33,066 nucleotides of DNA from Leucobacter komagatae. Lineage in GTDB: Bacteria > Actinomycetota > Actinomycetes > Actinomycetales > Microbacteriaceae. Below are positions 7,069-14,911 of the stretch, piece after piece. The notes under the pieces were generated by a model. The model saw only the letters and a program-made list of their open reading frames with translations. It was not told the DNA's origin and made no database searches. Location of the stretch: the NCBI RefSeq assembly GCF_000834055.1, contig NZ_JXSQ01000031.1:1-33066 (forward strand), read 5' to 3'. The translations under genes were made by a program, and so were the position numbers. How positions within the stretch are numbered: position 1 is the stretch's first letter; each line of letters begins with the position of its first letter.

Positions 7069-9660
7069 ATGGCCGAGCTATTACATCGATTGGGGCTCTT
7101 CGCCTCCCGACGGGCCTGGCCGGTACTCACCGCGTGGGCAGTGATCCTTGGCCTGTCCGCCGGCGGATTCCTCATCGGGTTCAAGACCCTCACCTCGAGC
7201 TTTGACGTGCCAGGAACCGCATCGGGCAAAGTCATCGAGGAGCTCGAGCACAAGCTCCCCGATTTCAGCGGAGCCGCAGGCACCGTCGTCTACGCGACGC
7301 AGGACGGCAGCGCGCTCACCGAAGAGCAGCGCTCGGAGATCAGCAAGCTCGTTGCCTCGGCTGACGGGTTGCAGGATGTCGCCGCGGTCGTGGATCCCTT
7401 CGAGACCGAGACGCAGCGCGCCGAGCAGGCTGCTGACCTCGAGGACGGGCGTACGCAGATCGCGGACGGGCGCAAGCAGATCGCGGACGGCCGCGCCCAG
7501 CTTGCGAGCGGCCAAGAGCAGCTCGATGCCGGCCGCGCGCAACTCGCCGCAGGTCAGCAGCAGCTCGATGCTGGCAGGGCGCAGGCAGAGGCCGCGGGTT
7601 TCCCGACCGAGCAGCTCGACGCGCAGCAGGAGATGCTCGACACGCAGGCGGCGGAGCTGGACAAGCAGCAGGCGATCATCGACGACGCACTCGCGGAGAT
7701 CGCGAAGCAGGAGACGGAACTCGAGGAGGGCCTCTCCAAGCTCGATCTCGGAGCCGAACTCATGGGCTACGCCGACGGCATCCGCATGGTGTCGGAGGAC
7801 GGCAGCACCGCGCTCGTCAACGTCGCATTCACCGAACCGCGCCTTGACCTCTCCGAGGACGCAAAGAACGGCGTGATTGACCACTTCGAGTCGAGCCCGA
7901 TTGCTGGTCTGCAGCTCGGCTTCTCGACGGACATCGCTCAGGGCATCCCGAAGATCCTCGGCGTTGGCGAGGTCATCGGCGTACTCATCGCAGCGGTTGT
8001 GCTCATCATTGTGCTCGGATCGTGGCTCGCGGCAACGTTCCCGCTGATCACCGCGATCACGGGCGTCGGTATCGGCTCCCTCGCGACGCTCGCATTCTCC
8101 GGGGTCGTGCAAATGGCTTCGGTCACGCCGATCTTCGGGGTGATGCTCGGCCTCGCCGTCGGCATCGACTACGCGCTGTTCATTATCAATCGACACCGCA
8201 AGCAGCTGCTCGAGGGCATGCCCGTTCGTGAATCGATCGCGCTTGCGAACGGAACGGCTGGCACCGCAGTGGTCTTCGCGGGAGCGACGGTCATCGTGGC
8301 CCTCCTCGCGCTGAACATCACCGGGATTCCGTTCCTCGGCCTCATGGGCACGGCTGGCGCGTTCAGCATCCTCGTCGCCGTGCTGCTCACCATCACAGCG
8401 ATCCCGGCGCTGCTTGGCCTCGCGGGCGATCGCGTGCTCGGGAAGAAGGGCCGCGCGGCTATCGCCGCGTCCCGCTCAGCTGGCGCGGACGCAACGGTTG
8501 CTGCCGCGCAGGCGAATCCTCAGGCGAAGGGCGCCAAGGTCGCGAAACCGATCCGCGCGATGCCAACGTGGCGAGCCGTTGTGACGGCTGTCGGCGTGGT
8601 TGTTGCGCTGCTCATCATCGCGATCCCCTCGCTGTCGATGCGCATGGGCCTGCCCGGCGGAGAATCTGAGCCGGCAGGATCCGCTTCCTACCTCGCGCAC
8701 ACCCTCACCGAGCAGCAGTTCGGCGAGGGAGCAACTGGCACCGTGCTGGTTACGGCGGACCTCCCCGCGGGGCTCGACGACGACGGCCTCCTCGAAGCGC
8801 AGGTGCGCGTCGCGGGTGAGCTCTCCGGACTCGCCGACGTCACCGCCGTCGCTCCCATCGCGGTCTCTGATGACAACAGGATGGCGGCGTTCCAGGTGAT
8901 CCCCGCCGAGGGGCCAAACAGCGAATCGACCGAGGCACTCGTGCGGGAACTGCGCGAATTGCCGCCGGTCGACGGCACCATCAACCTCGGCGTTGCCGGC
9001 CAGGCAGCGATCAACATCGACATCTCGGAGGGGCTCGCGGACGCGCTTCCGGTCTATCTTCTGGTGGTCGTCGGGCTCTCCTTCCTCATCATGATGATGG
9101 TCTTCCGATCGCTGCTCGTTCCGCTGATCGCGACAGCAGGCTTCGTGCTGTCGCTGTTTGCGACCTACGGTGTCGCGACGGCGGTATTCCAGTGGGGATG
9201 GTTCGGTGAGCTGCTTGGCATTCACACGCCGGGCCCGCTGCTGAGCTTCCTGCCGATTATCCTCGTCGGGATCCTGTTCGGGCTCGCGATGGACTATCAG
9301 CTGTTCCTCTCGACGGGGATGCGGGAGGCGTACGTGCACGGTGCTCCTGCTCGGCTCGCGGTCGCGCAGGGCTTCCGGGCTGGGCGGCGCGTGGTGATCG
9401 CGGCGGCAATCATCATGATCGCCGTGTTTGGCGGCTTCATCAGCTCCGACTCGGTGATGATCAAGTCGTTCGGCGTTGGCCTCGCCGTCGGTGTTGCGCT
9501 CGACGCGTTCTTGGTTCGGATGCTGCTCATGCCAGCGGTGATGCACCTGCTCGGGAAATCAGCATGGTGGCTGCCGAAGTGGCTCGACCGGATCCTCCCG
9601 AACGTCGATGTCGAGGGCGCGAGCATCGAACGCAAGCACCCGGCACCCAGCGGGGAGTAG
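7069..9660 (+). CDS. MMPL/RND-type membrane exporter with repeat-rich ectodomain
   Basis: The protein has 863 residues from the ATG at 7069. A longer frame opens at GTG 7018, but the conserved MMPL start (MAELLHRLGLFASRRAWPVL) and a GGGAAG box favour 7069. Two RND halves each have one leading helix, a periplasm-side loop and five clustered helices. The GIDYALFIINRHRKQLLEG and AMDYQLFLSTGMREAY segments are the MMPL signatures with the buried Asp-Tyr relay. The first loop (about residues 125-230) is a helical repeat of the form DGRxQIADGRxQLASGQxQL, probably a long coiled coil projecting into the envelope. The family exports lipids, siderophores or drugs using proton motive force. The divergent TetR suggests an inducible exporter. 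Confidence 0.94.
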   Translation: MAELLHRLGLFASRRAWPVLTAWAVILGLSAGGFLIGFKTLTSSFDVPGTASGKVIEELEHKLPDFSGAAGTVVYATQDGSALTEEQRSEISKLVASADGLQDVAAVVDPFETETQRAEQAADLEDGRTQIADGRKQIADGRAQLASGQEQLDAGRAQLAAGQQQLDAGRAQAEAAGFPTEQLDAQQEMLDTQAAELDKQQAIIDDALAEIAKQETELEEGLSKLDLGAELMGYADGIRMVSEDGSTALVNVAFTEPRLDLSEDAKNGVIDHFESSPIAGLQLGFSTDIAQGIPKILGVGEVIGVLIAAVVLIIVLGSWLAATFPLITAITGVGIGSLATLAFSGVVQMASVTPIFGVMLGLAVGIDYALFIINRHRKQLLEGMPVRESIALANGTAGTAVVFAGATVIVALLALNITGIPFLGLMGTAGAFSILVAVLLTITAIPALLGLAGDRVLGKKGRAAIAASRSAGADATVAAAQANPQAKGAKVAKPIRAMPTWRAVVTAVGVVVALLIIAIPSLSMRMGLPGGESEPAGSASYLAHTLTEQQFGEGATGTVLVTADLPAGLDDDGLLEAQVRVAGELSGLADVTAVAPIAVSDDNRMAAFQVIPAEGPNSESTEALVRELRELPPVDGTINLGVAGQAAINIDISEGLADALPVYLLVVVGLSFLIMMMVFRSLLVPLIATAGFVLSLFATYGVATAVFQWGWFGELLGIHTPGPLLSFLPIILVGILFGLAMDYQLFLSTGMREAYVHGAPARLAVAQGFRAGRRVVIAAAIIMIAVFGGFISSDSVMIKSFGVGLAVGVALDAFLVRMLLMPAVMHLLGKSAWWLPKWLDRILPNVDVEGASIERKHPAPSGE

Positions 9661-9664
9661 CAGC

Positions 9665-9698
9665 GGGGAGCCGGTGCGCACGCGCGCCCCGGCTCCCC
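9665..9698 (+). terminator. Hairpin terminator after the MMPL gene
   Basis: A perfect ten-bp stem GGGGAGCCGG/CCGGCTCCCC (9665-9674 with 9689-9698) closes a 14-base loop and starts four bases after the MMPL stop. No T-tract follows. Confidence 0.75.
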
Positions 9699-9712
9699 AC
9701 CCCGGTGGATCG

Positions 9713-9764
9713 AACCTTCGATGAGCACACTGGAGACTCATAGACCTCGAACGATGCGAAGGTT
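9713..9764. repeat. Nested inverted repeats in the MMPL-LacI intergenic region
   Basis: Outer arms AACCTTCG (9713-9720) and CGAAGGTT (9757-9764) are perfectly complementary. Immediately inside the left arm, ATGAG (9721-9725) pairs with CTCAT (9737-9741). The result would be a two-step hairpin with a 15-base right-hand bulge. It lies in the convergent, non-coding gap between two genes, and its function is not evident. Confidence 0.5.
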
Positions 9765-9805
9765 TCGGGAATCCGTCGGCGCGGGCTCAGAGTGCCCCGC
9801 CGGCC

Positions 9806-9865
9806 GAGCGCCTGAGCGCCTGAGGATCTGAGTATCTGAGGATCTGAGTGCCTGAGCGCCGGAGC
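9806..9865. repeat. Eight-base tandem repeat array at the lacI-type gene 3' end
   Basis: Seven tandem octamers follow GAG-[CGT]-[GA]-[CT]-C-[TG]: GAGCGCCT twice, GAGGATCT, GAGTATCT, GAGGATCT, GAGTGCCT, GAGCGCCG, followed by a partial GAGC. The array ends two bases before the stop codon of the LacI-family gene, so it lies wholly in its 3' untranslated region. Confidence 0.85.
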
Positions 9866-9867
9866 AG

Positions 9868-10911
9868 CTACGACGAATCACGCACGATCAGGCGCGCGCC
9901 GATGAGTGGAACCGTGGAGCGTGGGTCGGTCCCCGCGTCGGGTGCTGGTGCCTCCCGTTGGCGCTGCAGCGCCCGCACGGCCCCCCGCCCGAGCGCCTCG
10001 CCCGGTAGTTCGACCGTTGTGAGCGACGGAGACACGATCGCCGAGGCAGGCAGGTTATCGAAGCCGGTGACCGCGAGGGTGCCAGGGACACTGATGCCGA
10101 GCTCGCGCGCCGCACCCAAGACGCCGTACGCATGGGAATCGGTGGCGCACACAAGGGCAGTGACACCTGCATCGCGCCACCGCGGCCAGTGCTTCGCGAA
10201 CGCGGTCGCGGCACCATCGGGGTCGATGAGGCTCGCGGCCTCGGCAATCGCGACGAACTCCATGCCGCGCTTGGCCGCCCCGTGCTCGATGAGGGTGCGC
10301 CGCAGCTCAAAGGTTTCGGTGCGGGTGAGGCTGTCGAGGTACCCGATGCGCGTGTGGCCCTTGGCTGCGAGGTGATCGAGGAGTGCGCCGATGCCGCCCG
10401 TCAGGTCGAAATTCACGGTAGGGGCCTGGGTTTCGCGCCCTGGCGCATCGAGCAGTACGAGCGGGGCCCCGGCTGGCAGGTCTCGCAGGAATTCGTCGTC
10501 TGGCGCCTCGACCAAGAGCCCGGCCGGCCGCAGCGCGACGAGGCGGTGCACGTCGGCGGCGCTCGGGTTGCGACCCTCCCCTGTTACGGAGAGCAGCAGC
10601 TGGTACTCGTTGCCGAGTTCGGCCTTGATGCCCGAGATCACCCGGCCGTAGAAGGGGTTCGAGAGGTCGGGTGCGACGAGGATGACGATATTCGAGGTGC
10701 CCTTCGCGAGGGACGACGCGGTGTGATCGACCACGTACCCGAGCTCGTGCACGGCCGCGAGCACCCGGTCGATGTTCGTCTGTGAGACGCGACCGGCGGT
10801 TTTCCCGTTCACCACGAGCGAGACGGTGGCCGTTGATGTGCCCGCCCGTTCAGCTACTTCGGCGGCTGTCACGCGGGCCGGCCGCTGCGAGATAGCTTCG
10901 GGTCGAGACAT
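9868..10911 (-). CDS. LacI-family transcriptional repressor (nucleoside/ribose operon)
   Basis: A 347-residue LacI/GalR regulator. The N-terminal helix-turn-helix is VTAAEVAERAGTSTATVSLV (about residues 14-33) with a VNGK hinge-side motif, followed by a periplasmic-binding-protein-like effector domain (about 70-340). The ATG at 10911 has AGGGA almost abutting it, which is unusually close. The hinge and domain match the RbsR/PurR side of the family, but the effector cannot be read directly. It is divergent from the nucleoside hydrolase and MFS genes. The intervening 130 bases contain two copies of the LacI-type core AAGCGCTT. It probably represses those genes, and itself, in the absence of a nucleoside or ribose signal. 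Confidence 0.93.
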   Translation of the reverse strand: MSRPEAISQRPARVTAAEVAERAGTSTATVSLVVNGKTAGRVSQTNIDRVLAAVHELGYVVDHTASSLAKGTSNIVILVAPDLSNPFYGRVISGIKAELGNEYQLLLSVTGEGRNPSAADVHRLVALRPAGLLVEAPDDEFLRDLPAGAPLVLLDAPGRETQAPTVNFDLTGGIGALLDHLAAKGHTRIGYLDSLTRTETFELRRTLIEHGAAKRGMEFVAIAEAASLIDPDGAATAFAKHWPRWRDAGVTALVCATDSHAYGVLGAARELGISVPGTLAVTGFDNLPASAIVSPSLTTVELPGEALGRGAVRALQRQREAPAPDAGTDPRSTVPLIGARLIVRDSS

Positions 10912-10947
10912 TCCCTCATTCTAGCCGCGGGCATTCAGCACAAAGGG

Positions 10948-10978
10948 TTGCAACGTCAAGCGCTTTGCGTGTTATCGT
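10948..10978 (+). promoter_or_regulatory. Candidate promoter of the nucleoside hydrolase operon
   Basis: TTGCAA (10948-10953) and TATCGT (10973-10978) are 19 bases apart. The left LacI operator fills the spacer, and the -10 lies between the two operators. A divergent -10 for the repressor, TACGAT on the minus strand (complement of 10974-10979), overlaps it. Confidence 0.4.
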
Positions 10979-10992
10979 AAAGCGCTTGACGT
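10953..10992. promoter_or_regulatory. Twin LacI-family operators in inverted arrangement
   Basis: The 14-base arms ACGTCAAGCGCTTT (10953-10966) and AAAGCGCTTGACGT (10979-10992) are perfect inverted copies. Each arm holds the self-complementary core AAGCGCTT typical of LacI-family operators. The core centres are 22 bp apart, about two helical turns, so two dimers would sit on the same face of the DNA across the promoter. Confidence 0.82.
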
Positions 10993-11043
10993 ACCCAACC
11001 GCCCGCACGCGCACGCGCGAGCAACGGCCCCAAGGATGTGGAA

Positions 11044-11991
11044 TTGACTAAGAAGATCATTCTCGACTGTGACCCAGGACACGACGATGCCGTTGCCATG
11101 CTGCTCGCGCACGGCAACCCGGACATCGAACTGCTCGCGGTGACCACCGTTGTCGGCAACCAGACGCTGCCGAAGGTGACGCGCAACGCGCTGTCCGTTG
11201 CTCGCGTCGCTGGCATGACGGGCGTCCCGTTCGCTGCCGGTGCGGCGCGCCCCCTCGTGCGAGACATCGAGGTCGCTCCCGACATCCACGGCGAGTCGGG
11301 CCTCGACGGCCCCGAGCTTCCCGAGCCGGAGATCGAGCTCGATCCGCGCCACGCGGTCGACCTCATCATCGACACCGTCATGGCCCACGAGCCAGGCACC
11401 GTGACGATCGTTCCGACCGGCGGCCTCACCAACATCGCCATGGCGGTCCGCAAGGAGCCACGCATCGCCCAGCGCGTGAAGGAGGTCGTCCTCATGGGCG
11501 GCGGCTACCACGTGGGCAACTGGTCGGCCGTCGCAGAGTTCAACATCAAGATCGACCCAGAGGCCGCGCACATCGTGTTCAACGAGTCGTGGCCCGTCGT
11601 GATGGTCGGCCTCGACCTCACGCATCAGGCGCTCGCCACCGACGAGGTCGCCGCCCAGATCGCCGCGGTCGGAACGAAGCCCGCGAAGTTCGTCGGCGAA
11701 CTGCTCGACTTCTTCGCGCTCGCATATAAGGATGCCCAGGGCTTCGACGCCCCGCCCGTCCACGACCCCTGCGCGGTCGCGTACGTCATCGACCCGACCA
11801 TCGTGAAGACCGTGAAGGTGCCGATCGACATCGAGCTCACCGGCACGCTCACCCTCGGCATGACCGTTGCAGACTTCCGCGCCGAGGCACCGGAGGATTG
11901 CACCACCTGGGCAGCCACCGAACTCGACGCCCCCCGCTTCTGGAACCTCGTCACCGAGGCCCTCGAGAACATCGGCGAGGTTGACTTCTAA
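11044..11991 (+). CDS. Inosine-uridine-preferring nucleoside hydrolase family
   Basis: The protein has 315 residues from TTG at 11044. The longest frame starts with GTG at 11038, but the AAGGA box (11032-11036) leaves only one base before that GTG and seven before the TTG. The TTG also yields the family-typical start MTKKIILDCDPGHDDA. The DxDxxxDD calcium-binding signature (DCDPGHDDA), PTGGLTNIA, the GGGYxxGNWSAVAEFN segment, and the C-terminal HDPCAVAYVIDP complete the IunH fold. It hydrolyses the N-glycosidic bond of ribonucleosides in the cytoplasm, releasing base and ribose. The MFS gene begins at the base after the stop. Ribokinase downstream would phosphorylate the ribose, giving a consistent salvage route. 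Confidence 0.94.
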   Translation: MTKKIILDCDPGHDDAVAMLLAHGNPDIELLAVTTVVGNQTLPKVTRNALSVARVAGMTGVPFAAGAARPLVRDIEVAPDIHGESGLDGPELPEPEIELDPRHAVDLIIDTVMAHEPGTVTIVPTGGLTNIAMAVRKEPRIAQRVKEVVLMGGGYHVGNWSAVAEFNIKIDPEAAHIVFNESWPVVMVGLDLTHQALATDEVAAQIAAVGTKPAKFVGELLDFFALAYKDAQGFDAPPVHDPCAVAYVIDPTIVKTVKVPIDIELTGTLTLGMTVADFRAEAPEDCTTWAATELDAPRFWNLVTEALENIGEVDF

Positions 11992-13437
11992 ATGAACACC
12001 CTCGCTCAGAAGTCGTCCGTTCGCGTCGGCTCACTCATGGTCGCGCTGCTCGCAGCGTGTATCGCTTTCCAGCTCAACGCCTCGATGCTGAGCCCAGCGC
12101 TCGTCACCATGGCGAAGGAGCTGAACACCGACGACGCGACGATCGGTCTCTCGCAGACCATGTTCTTCACGGCCGCGGCGCTCTTCTCGCTGTTCCTCCC
12201 CCGCCTCTCCGACATCATCGGCCGCAAGCGCGTGCTCGTTGGCATGCTCGCCATCATGGCTGTCGGCACGGTCATCGCTGCGCTCGCAACAAACGTCGAG
12301 ATGCTGTTCGTCGGCCGCATCATCCAGGGCGTCACCGGCCCCGTTGTGCCCGTCACGCTGCTCATGCTCCGCAACGAGATCCAGGATCCGAAGCGCTACG
12401 GCACCATGATGGGCGTGATCACCGCGGTCAACGGCGGTATTGCCGGCATCGACGCGCTCGCCGGCGGCTGGCTCGTCGCGAACCACGGCTTCCGCTCGGT
12501 GTTCTGGACGATGACCATCGTCGCGGTCGTCGCGATCGCGTGCGTGCTCGTCTGGGCACCAGAGAGCCGCCCGTCGAAGGACACGAAGATGGACTGGCTT
12601 GGCGTCGTGCCGCTCGTCGTGTCGATCGGGTCGTTCCTCACATTCCTGAACTTCCTCGGCGCGGTCAACGAGAGCAACTGGTTCATCGTCTGGGCGCTGC
12701 CCGTGCTCGGCCTCGCGTCGTTCTGGGCATTCTGGGCGCTCGAGTCGAAGATTGCTGCTCCACTGATCCCGCCGAAGTACCTCAAGCAGCGCTCGAGCTG
12801 GGCACTGCTCGTCACGACGCTCCTCACGATGACGGGTGTCTTCGCTGTCGTGAACGGCCTCGTCGCGTCGATCGCGCAGAACACCGAGGCCGGGTTCGGT
12901 CTCGGTGCGGATCTCACGTCGCTCTGGTTCCTCATGCCGTATGCCGTTGCCGGGTGGATCGTTGGCCCGTTCGCCGGTCGCCTCGCTCCGAGCTTCGGCT
13001 ACCTCAACGTCATGCGCGTCGGCATGCTCGGCACGATCATCGGCACCATCGTGATGGCGTTCGTTGGCGTGCACTCGCTTCCCGTGCTCATCGTCACGAC
13101 GATCGTGCTCGGCATCACCTACGCGGGCATCGGCAACATCATGCTGAACGGCCTCGGCATCGTGCTCTCGCCGAAGGACAACCCCGGCTTCCTCCCCGGC
13201 CTGAACGCTGGCGCGTTCAACCTGGGTGCCGGTGTGAGCTTCGCGATCCTGCCCGCCGTGCAGCTGCTGTTCACCTCGGCCGACGACCCAACGTCGACGA
13301 CCGGGTACAGCGCGGGCATGCTCGCGGGTGCCGCGATCTCGATCCTCGGCTTCGCGATGAGTTTCCTCATCCCGGCGCCGAAGGACGCCGAGGTCACTGC
13401 CCCGGCTGCTCCGGCCGCCCGCGCGACCGTAAAGTAA
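11992..13437 (+). CDS. MFS transporter, DHA2-like (probable nucleoside or pentose permease)
   Basis: A 481-residue major facilitator with about 14 predicted helices, as in the DHA2/14-TMS group. Motif A is recognisable at the 2-3 loop (PRLSDIIGRKRVLVG). The N-terminal helix is about residues 15-35 and the last about 440-462, ending in an Ala/Pro-rich tail. The ATG immediately follows the TAA of the nucleoside hydrolase, so they are one transcript and probably translationally coupled. DHA2 proteins are usually drug exporters, but placement with nucleoside hydrolase, ribokinase and a LacI repressor points to nucleoside uptake. That substrate is inferred from context only. Confidence 0.88.
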   Translation: MNTLAQKSSVRVGSLMVALLAACIAFQLNASMLSPALVTMAKELNTDDATIGLSQTMFFTAAALFSLFLPRLSDIIGRKRVLVGMLAIMAVGTVIAALATNVEMLFVGRIIQGVTGPVVPVTLLMLRNEIQDPKRYGTMMGVITAVNGGIAGIDALAGGWLVANHGFRSVFWTMTIVAVVAIACVLVWAPESRPSKDTKMDWLGVVPLVVSIGSFLTFLNFLGAVNESNWFIVWALPVLGLASFWAFWALESKIAAPLIPPKYLKQRSSWALLVTTLLTMTGVFAVVNGLVASIAQNTEAGFGLGADLTSLWFLMPYAVAGWIVGPFAGRLAPSFGYLNVMRVGMLGTIIGTIVMAFVGVHSLPVLIVTTIVLGITYAGIGNIMLNGLGIVLSPKDNPGFLPGLNAGAFNLGAGVSFAILPAVQLLFTSADDPTSTTGYSAGMLAGAAISILGFAMSFLIPAPKDAEVTAPAAPAARATVK

Positions 13438-13463
13438 CGCCGATCAACGTATTCTAGGTTCGT

Positions 13464-13493
13464 GTCCCCGAGCGGCTGCGGCCGCGCGGGGAC
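13464..13493 (+). terminator. Hairpin after the MFS gene
   Basis: GTCCCCG (13464-13470) pairs with CGGGGAC (13487-13493). The inner arms GCGGC and GCCGC (13472-13476 and 13481-13485) continue the stem after a single A/G mismatch, giving 12 base pairs and a TGCG loop. It starts 26 bases after the MFS stop and probably ends that transcript ahead of ribokinase. Confidence 0.65.
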
Positions 13494-13502
13494 CCACCTG
13501 TG

Positions 13503-13539
13503 TAACATTGCCCGCACCCTGAGGGCGGGCGCGAAAGGA
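13503..13539 (+). promoter_or_regulatory. Ribokinase leader: -10 candidate, hairpin and RBS
   Basis: TAACAT (13503-13508), preceded by TGTG, resembles an extended -10. A six-bp hairpin GCCCGC/GCGGGC (13510-13515 with 13525-13530) follows, then AAAGGA (13534-13539) seven bases before the ATG. No -35 is clear and no AAGCGCTT operator is present, so ribokinase may escape the upstream LacI control. Confidence 0.4.
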
Positions 13540-13546
13540 CCTCACC

Positions 13547-14494
13547 ATGACCGACGGCCTCATCCTTGTGGTTGGTTCGCTGAACGCGGATCTTGTGGTG
13601 CAGACCGCACGTTTTCCGCAGCCGGGGGAGACGCTCACCGGCTCCGAGCTCCGCGTCATTCCCGGCGGGAAGGGCGCAAATCAGGCGGTTACCGCTGGGC
13701 GGCTTGGCGGCAACGTTGCGATGGTGGGGGCGCTCGGTGCGGACGCCAACGGACAGTTGCTCCGTGACTCGGTGGCGGAATCCGGGGTTGAGACCGCCCA
13801 TGTCGCGTCGCTCGAGGGTGTCGCGACAGGCACCGCCGTCATCACCGTTGACGGCGCAGGCGAGAACACCATCATCGTCTCGCCCGGGGCCAATGGCCGC
13901 CTGGGTATCGCCGAGCTCGACGCTGCCGCTGAGCTCTTCGACCGGGCCGCGATCCTCTGCCTGAGCCTTGAGGTCAGCATGGAGGTGGTGCTTGAGGCCG
14001 CAAGCCGCGCCCGCGCAGCCGGTGCCAGGGTGCTGCTCAACCTCTCGCCATACGGGCCTGTGCCAGACGAGCTCCTCAGCCTCACAAACATCCTGCTCAT
14101 CAACGAGCACGAGGCCGCTGACCTGCTTGAGCTCACCGCAGAGCAGGTGCTCAGCGAGGGCGGCAAGCACACGCGTGCGGCGCTCACCGAGCGTGGGATC
14201 CCGCGCGCCGTGGTCACCGCTGGCGCCGCCGGGAGCATCGTGTTTGACGGGGCGACCCGCGACGGCTCCGACGCGGTTGTTGTGCCGGCGCCGCGGGTCA
14301 CCGCGGTCGACACGACGGGCTGCGGCGACGCGTTCATGGGCGCGCTCGCGCTTCGCCTCGCCGCGGGGGATCAGCTTGCCGTTGCTGCCGCCTACGCGGC
14401 GACTGTCGGGAGCTTCGCAGCCACCAGGGCTGGCGCGCAGGCCTCGTACCCGACGCCCGCGGAGCTCGCGGAGTTCACTGCCTCACACGCTTAG
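13547..14494 (+). CDS. rbsK: Ribokinase (PfkB family)
   Basis: The protein has 315 residues, the usual ribokinase length. The N-terminal signature GSLNADLVV and PGGKGANQA (about residues 43-51) bind the sugar. The C-terminal PfkB signature DTTGCGDAF (255-263) holds catalytic Asp261 and the anion hole. The second glycine of the usual GAGD is Cys-preceded here (GCGD), a known variant. It phosphorylates D-ribose to ribose 5-phosphate in the cytoplasm. It lies 109 bases downstream of the nucleoside hydrolase/MFS pair on the same strand, consistent with using ribose released from nucleosides. PfkB relatives for other sugars are possible, but the motif set favours ribokinase. Confidence 0.9.
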   Translation: MTDGLILVVGSLNADLVVQTARFPQPGETLTGSELRVIPGGKGANQAVTAGRLGGNVAMVGALGADANGQLLRDSVAESGVETAHVASLEGVATGTAVITVDGAGENTIIVSPGANGRLGIAELDAAAELFDRAAILCLSLEVSMEVVLEAASRARAAGARVLLNLSPYGPVPDELLSLTNILLINEHEAADLLELTAEQVLSEGGKHTRAALTERGIPRAVVTAGAAGSIVFDGATRDGSDAVVVPAPRVTAVDTTGCGDAFMGALALRLAAGDQLAVAAAYAATVGSFAATRAGAQASYPTPAELAEFTASHA

Positions 14495-14497
14495 GCG

Positions 14498-14875
14498 TCA
14501 CTGCTCGGGATCGGGCATGAGCGCTTGCAGGATCGTAGCGTGCCGCAGCAGGAATGCTCGCTCGTCGAGCTTCTTGCGTCGGAGCCATCCGGTGACCTCG
14601 GTGTTGTGTTTGCTTGCGTTGCACGACGCGCAGGCGGGGACAACGTTTCCCAGTGTGTAGCGCCCGCCGCGAGAAACGGGCTGCACGCAGTCGCGCTGCA
14701 GCGCAGCGCCCTCGCCCTGACAGTAGGCGCAGCCGCCCCATGCGTCGAGCAGGCGCAACCATTCGGCATCGGTGAGGTCGTTGTCGACGCGCGCGAGACG
14801 ATTCTTCCGCCGCTTCGCGTAGCGTGCGCTGGTGGTTGCCGAGCGTGTGGTGGGGAACTTCCGACGGGGCTGCAC
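14498..14875 (-). CDS. Small HNH-endonuclease-like protein with Cys in place of the first His
   Basis: A 125-residue basic protein with an HNH/treble-clef core. Cys49-x2-Cys52 and Cys82-x2-Cys85 form the zinc site, and RDCVQPVSRGG, LGNVVPAC and CNASKHN follow the HNH pattern. The usual DH dipeptide, whose His acts as general base, is Asp62-Cys63 here, while Asn77 and the terminal His90 remain. The start is GTG with GGTGGAG just upstream. The C-terminal region (TGWLRRKKLDERAFLLRH) is conserved-looking and basic. No neighbouring methylase or toxin partner is present. It is convergent with ribokinase (three-base gap) and 36 bases downstream of the epimerase gene on the same strand. It could be a housekeeping nuclease or a DNA-binding relic. 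Confidence 0.82.
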   Translation of the reverse strand: MQPRRKFPTTRSATTSARYAKRRKNRLARVDNDLTDAEWLRLLDAWGGCAYCQGEGAALQRDCVQPVSRGGRYTLGNVVPACASCNASKHNTEVTGWLRRKKLDERAFLLRHATILQALMPDPEQ

Positions 14876-14911
14876 AGCTCCACCGTACTCCGAATGCTCT
14901 GCCGAAACGCT

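Noticed and set aside
8476..9546. Minus-strand 356-codon open frame within the MMPL gene
   Set aside because: Highly charged, low-complexity shadow without recognisable domain or ribosome-binding site.
9700..9720. Possible tRNA T-arm (minus strand GGTTCGATCC) in the gap after the exporter
   Set aside because: The flanking bases do not form the five-bp T-stem and no anticodon or acceptor arm can be folded around it.
12031..13457. Long open frames on both strands over the MFS gene
   Set aside because: Arg/His/Asp-rich translations typical of out-of-frame high-GC coding sequence; the MFS frame has clear membrane helices.
14491..14883. Alternative minus-strand frame overlapping the HNH gene
   Set aside because: Lacks the CxxC zinc pairs and HNH motifs present in the 14498-14875 frame.
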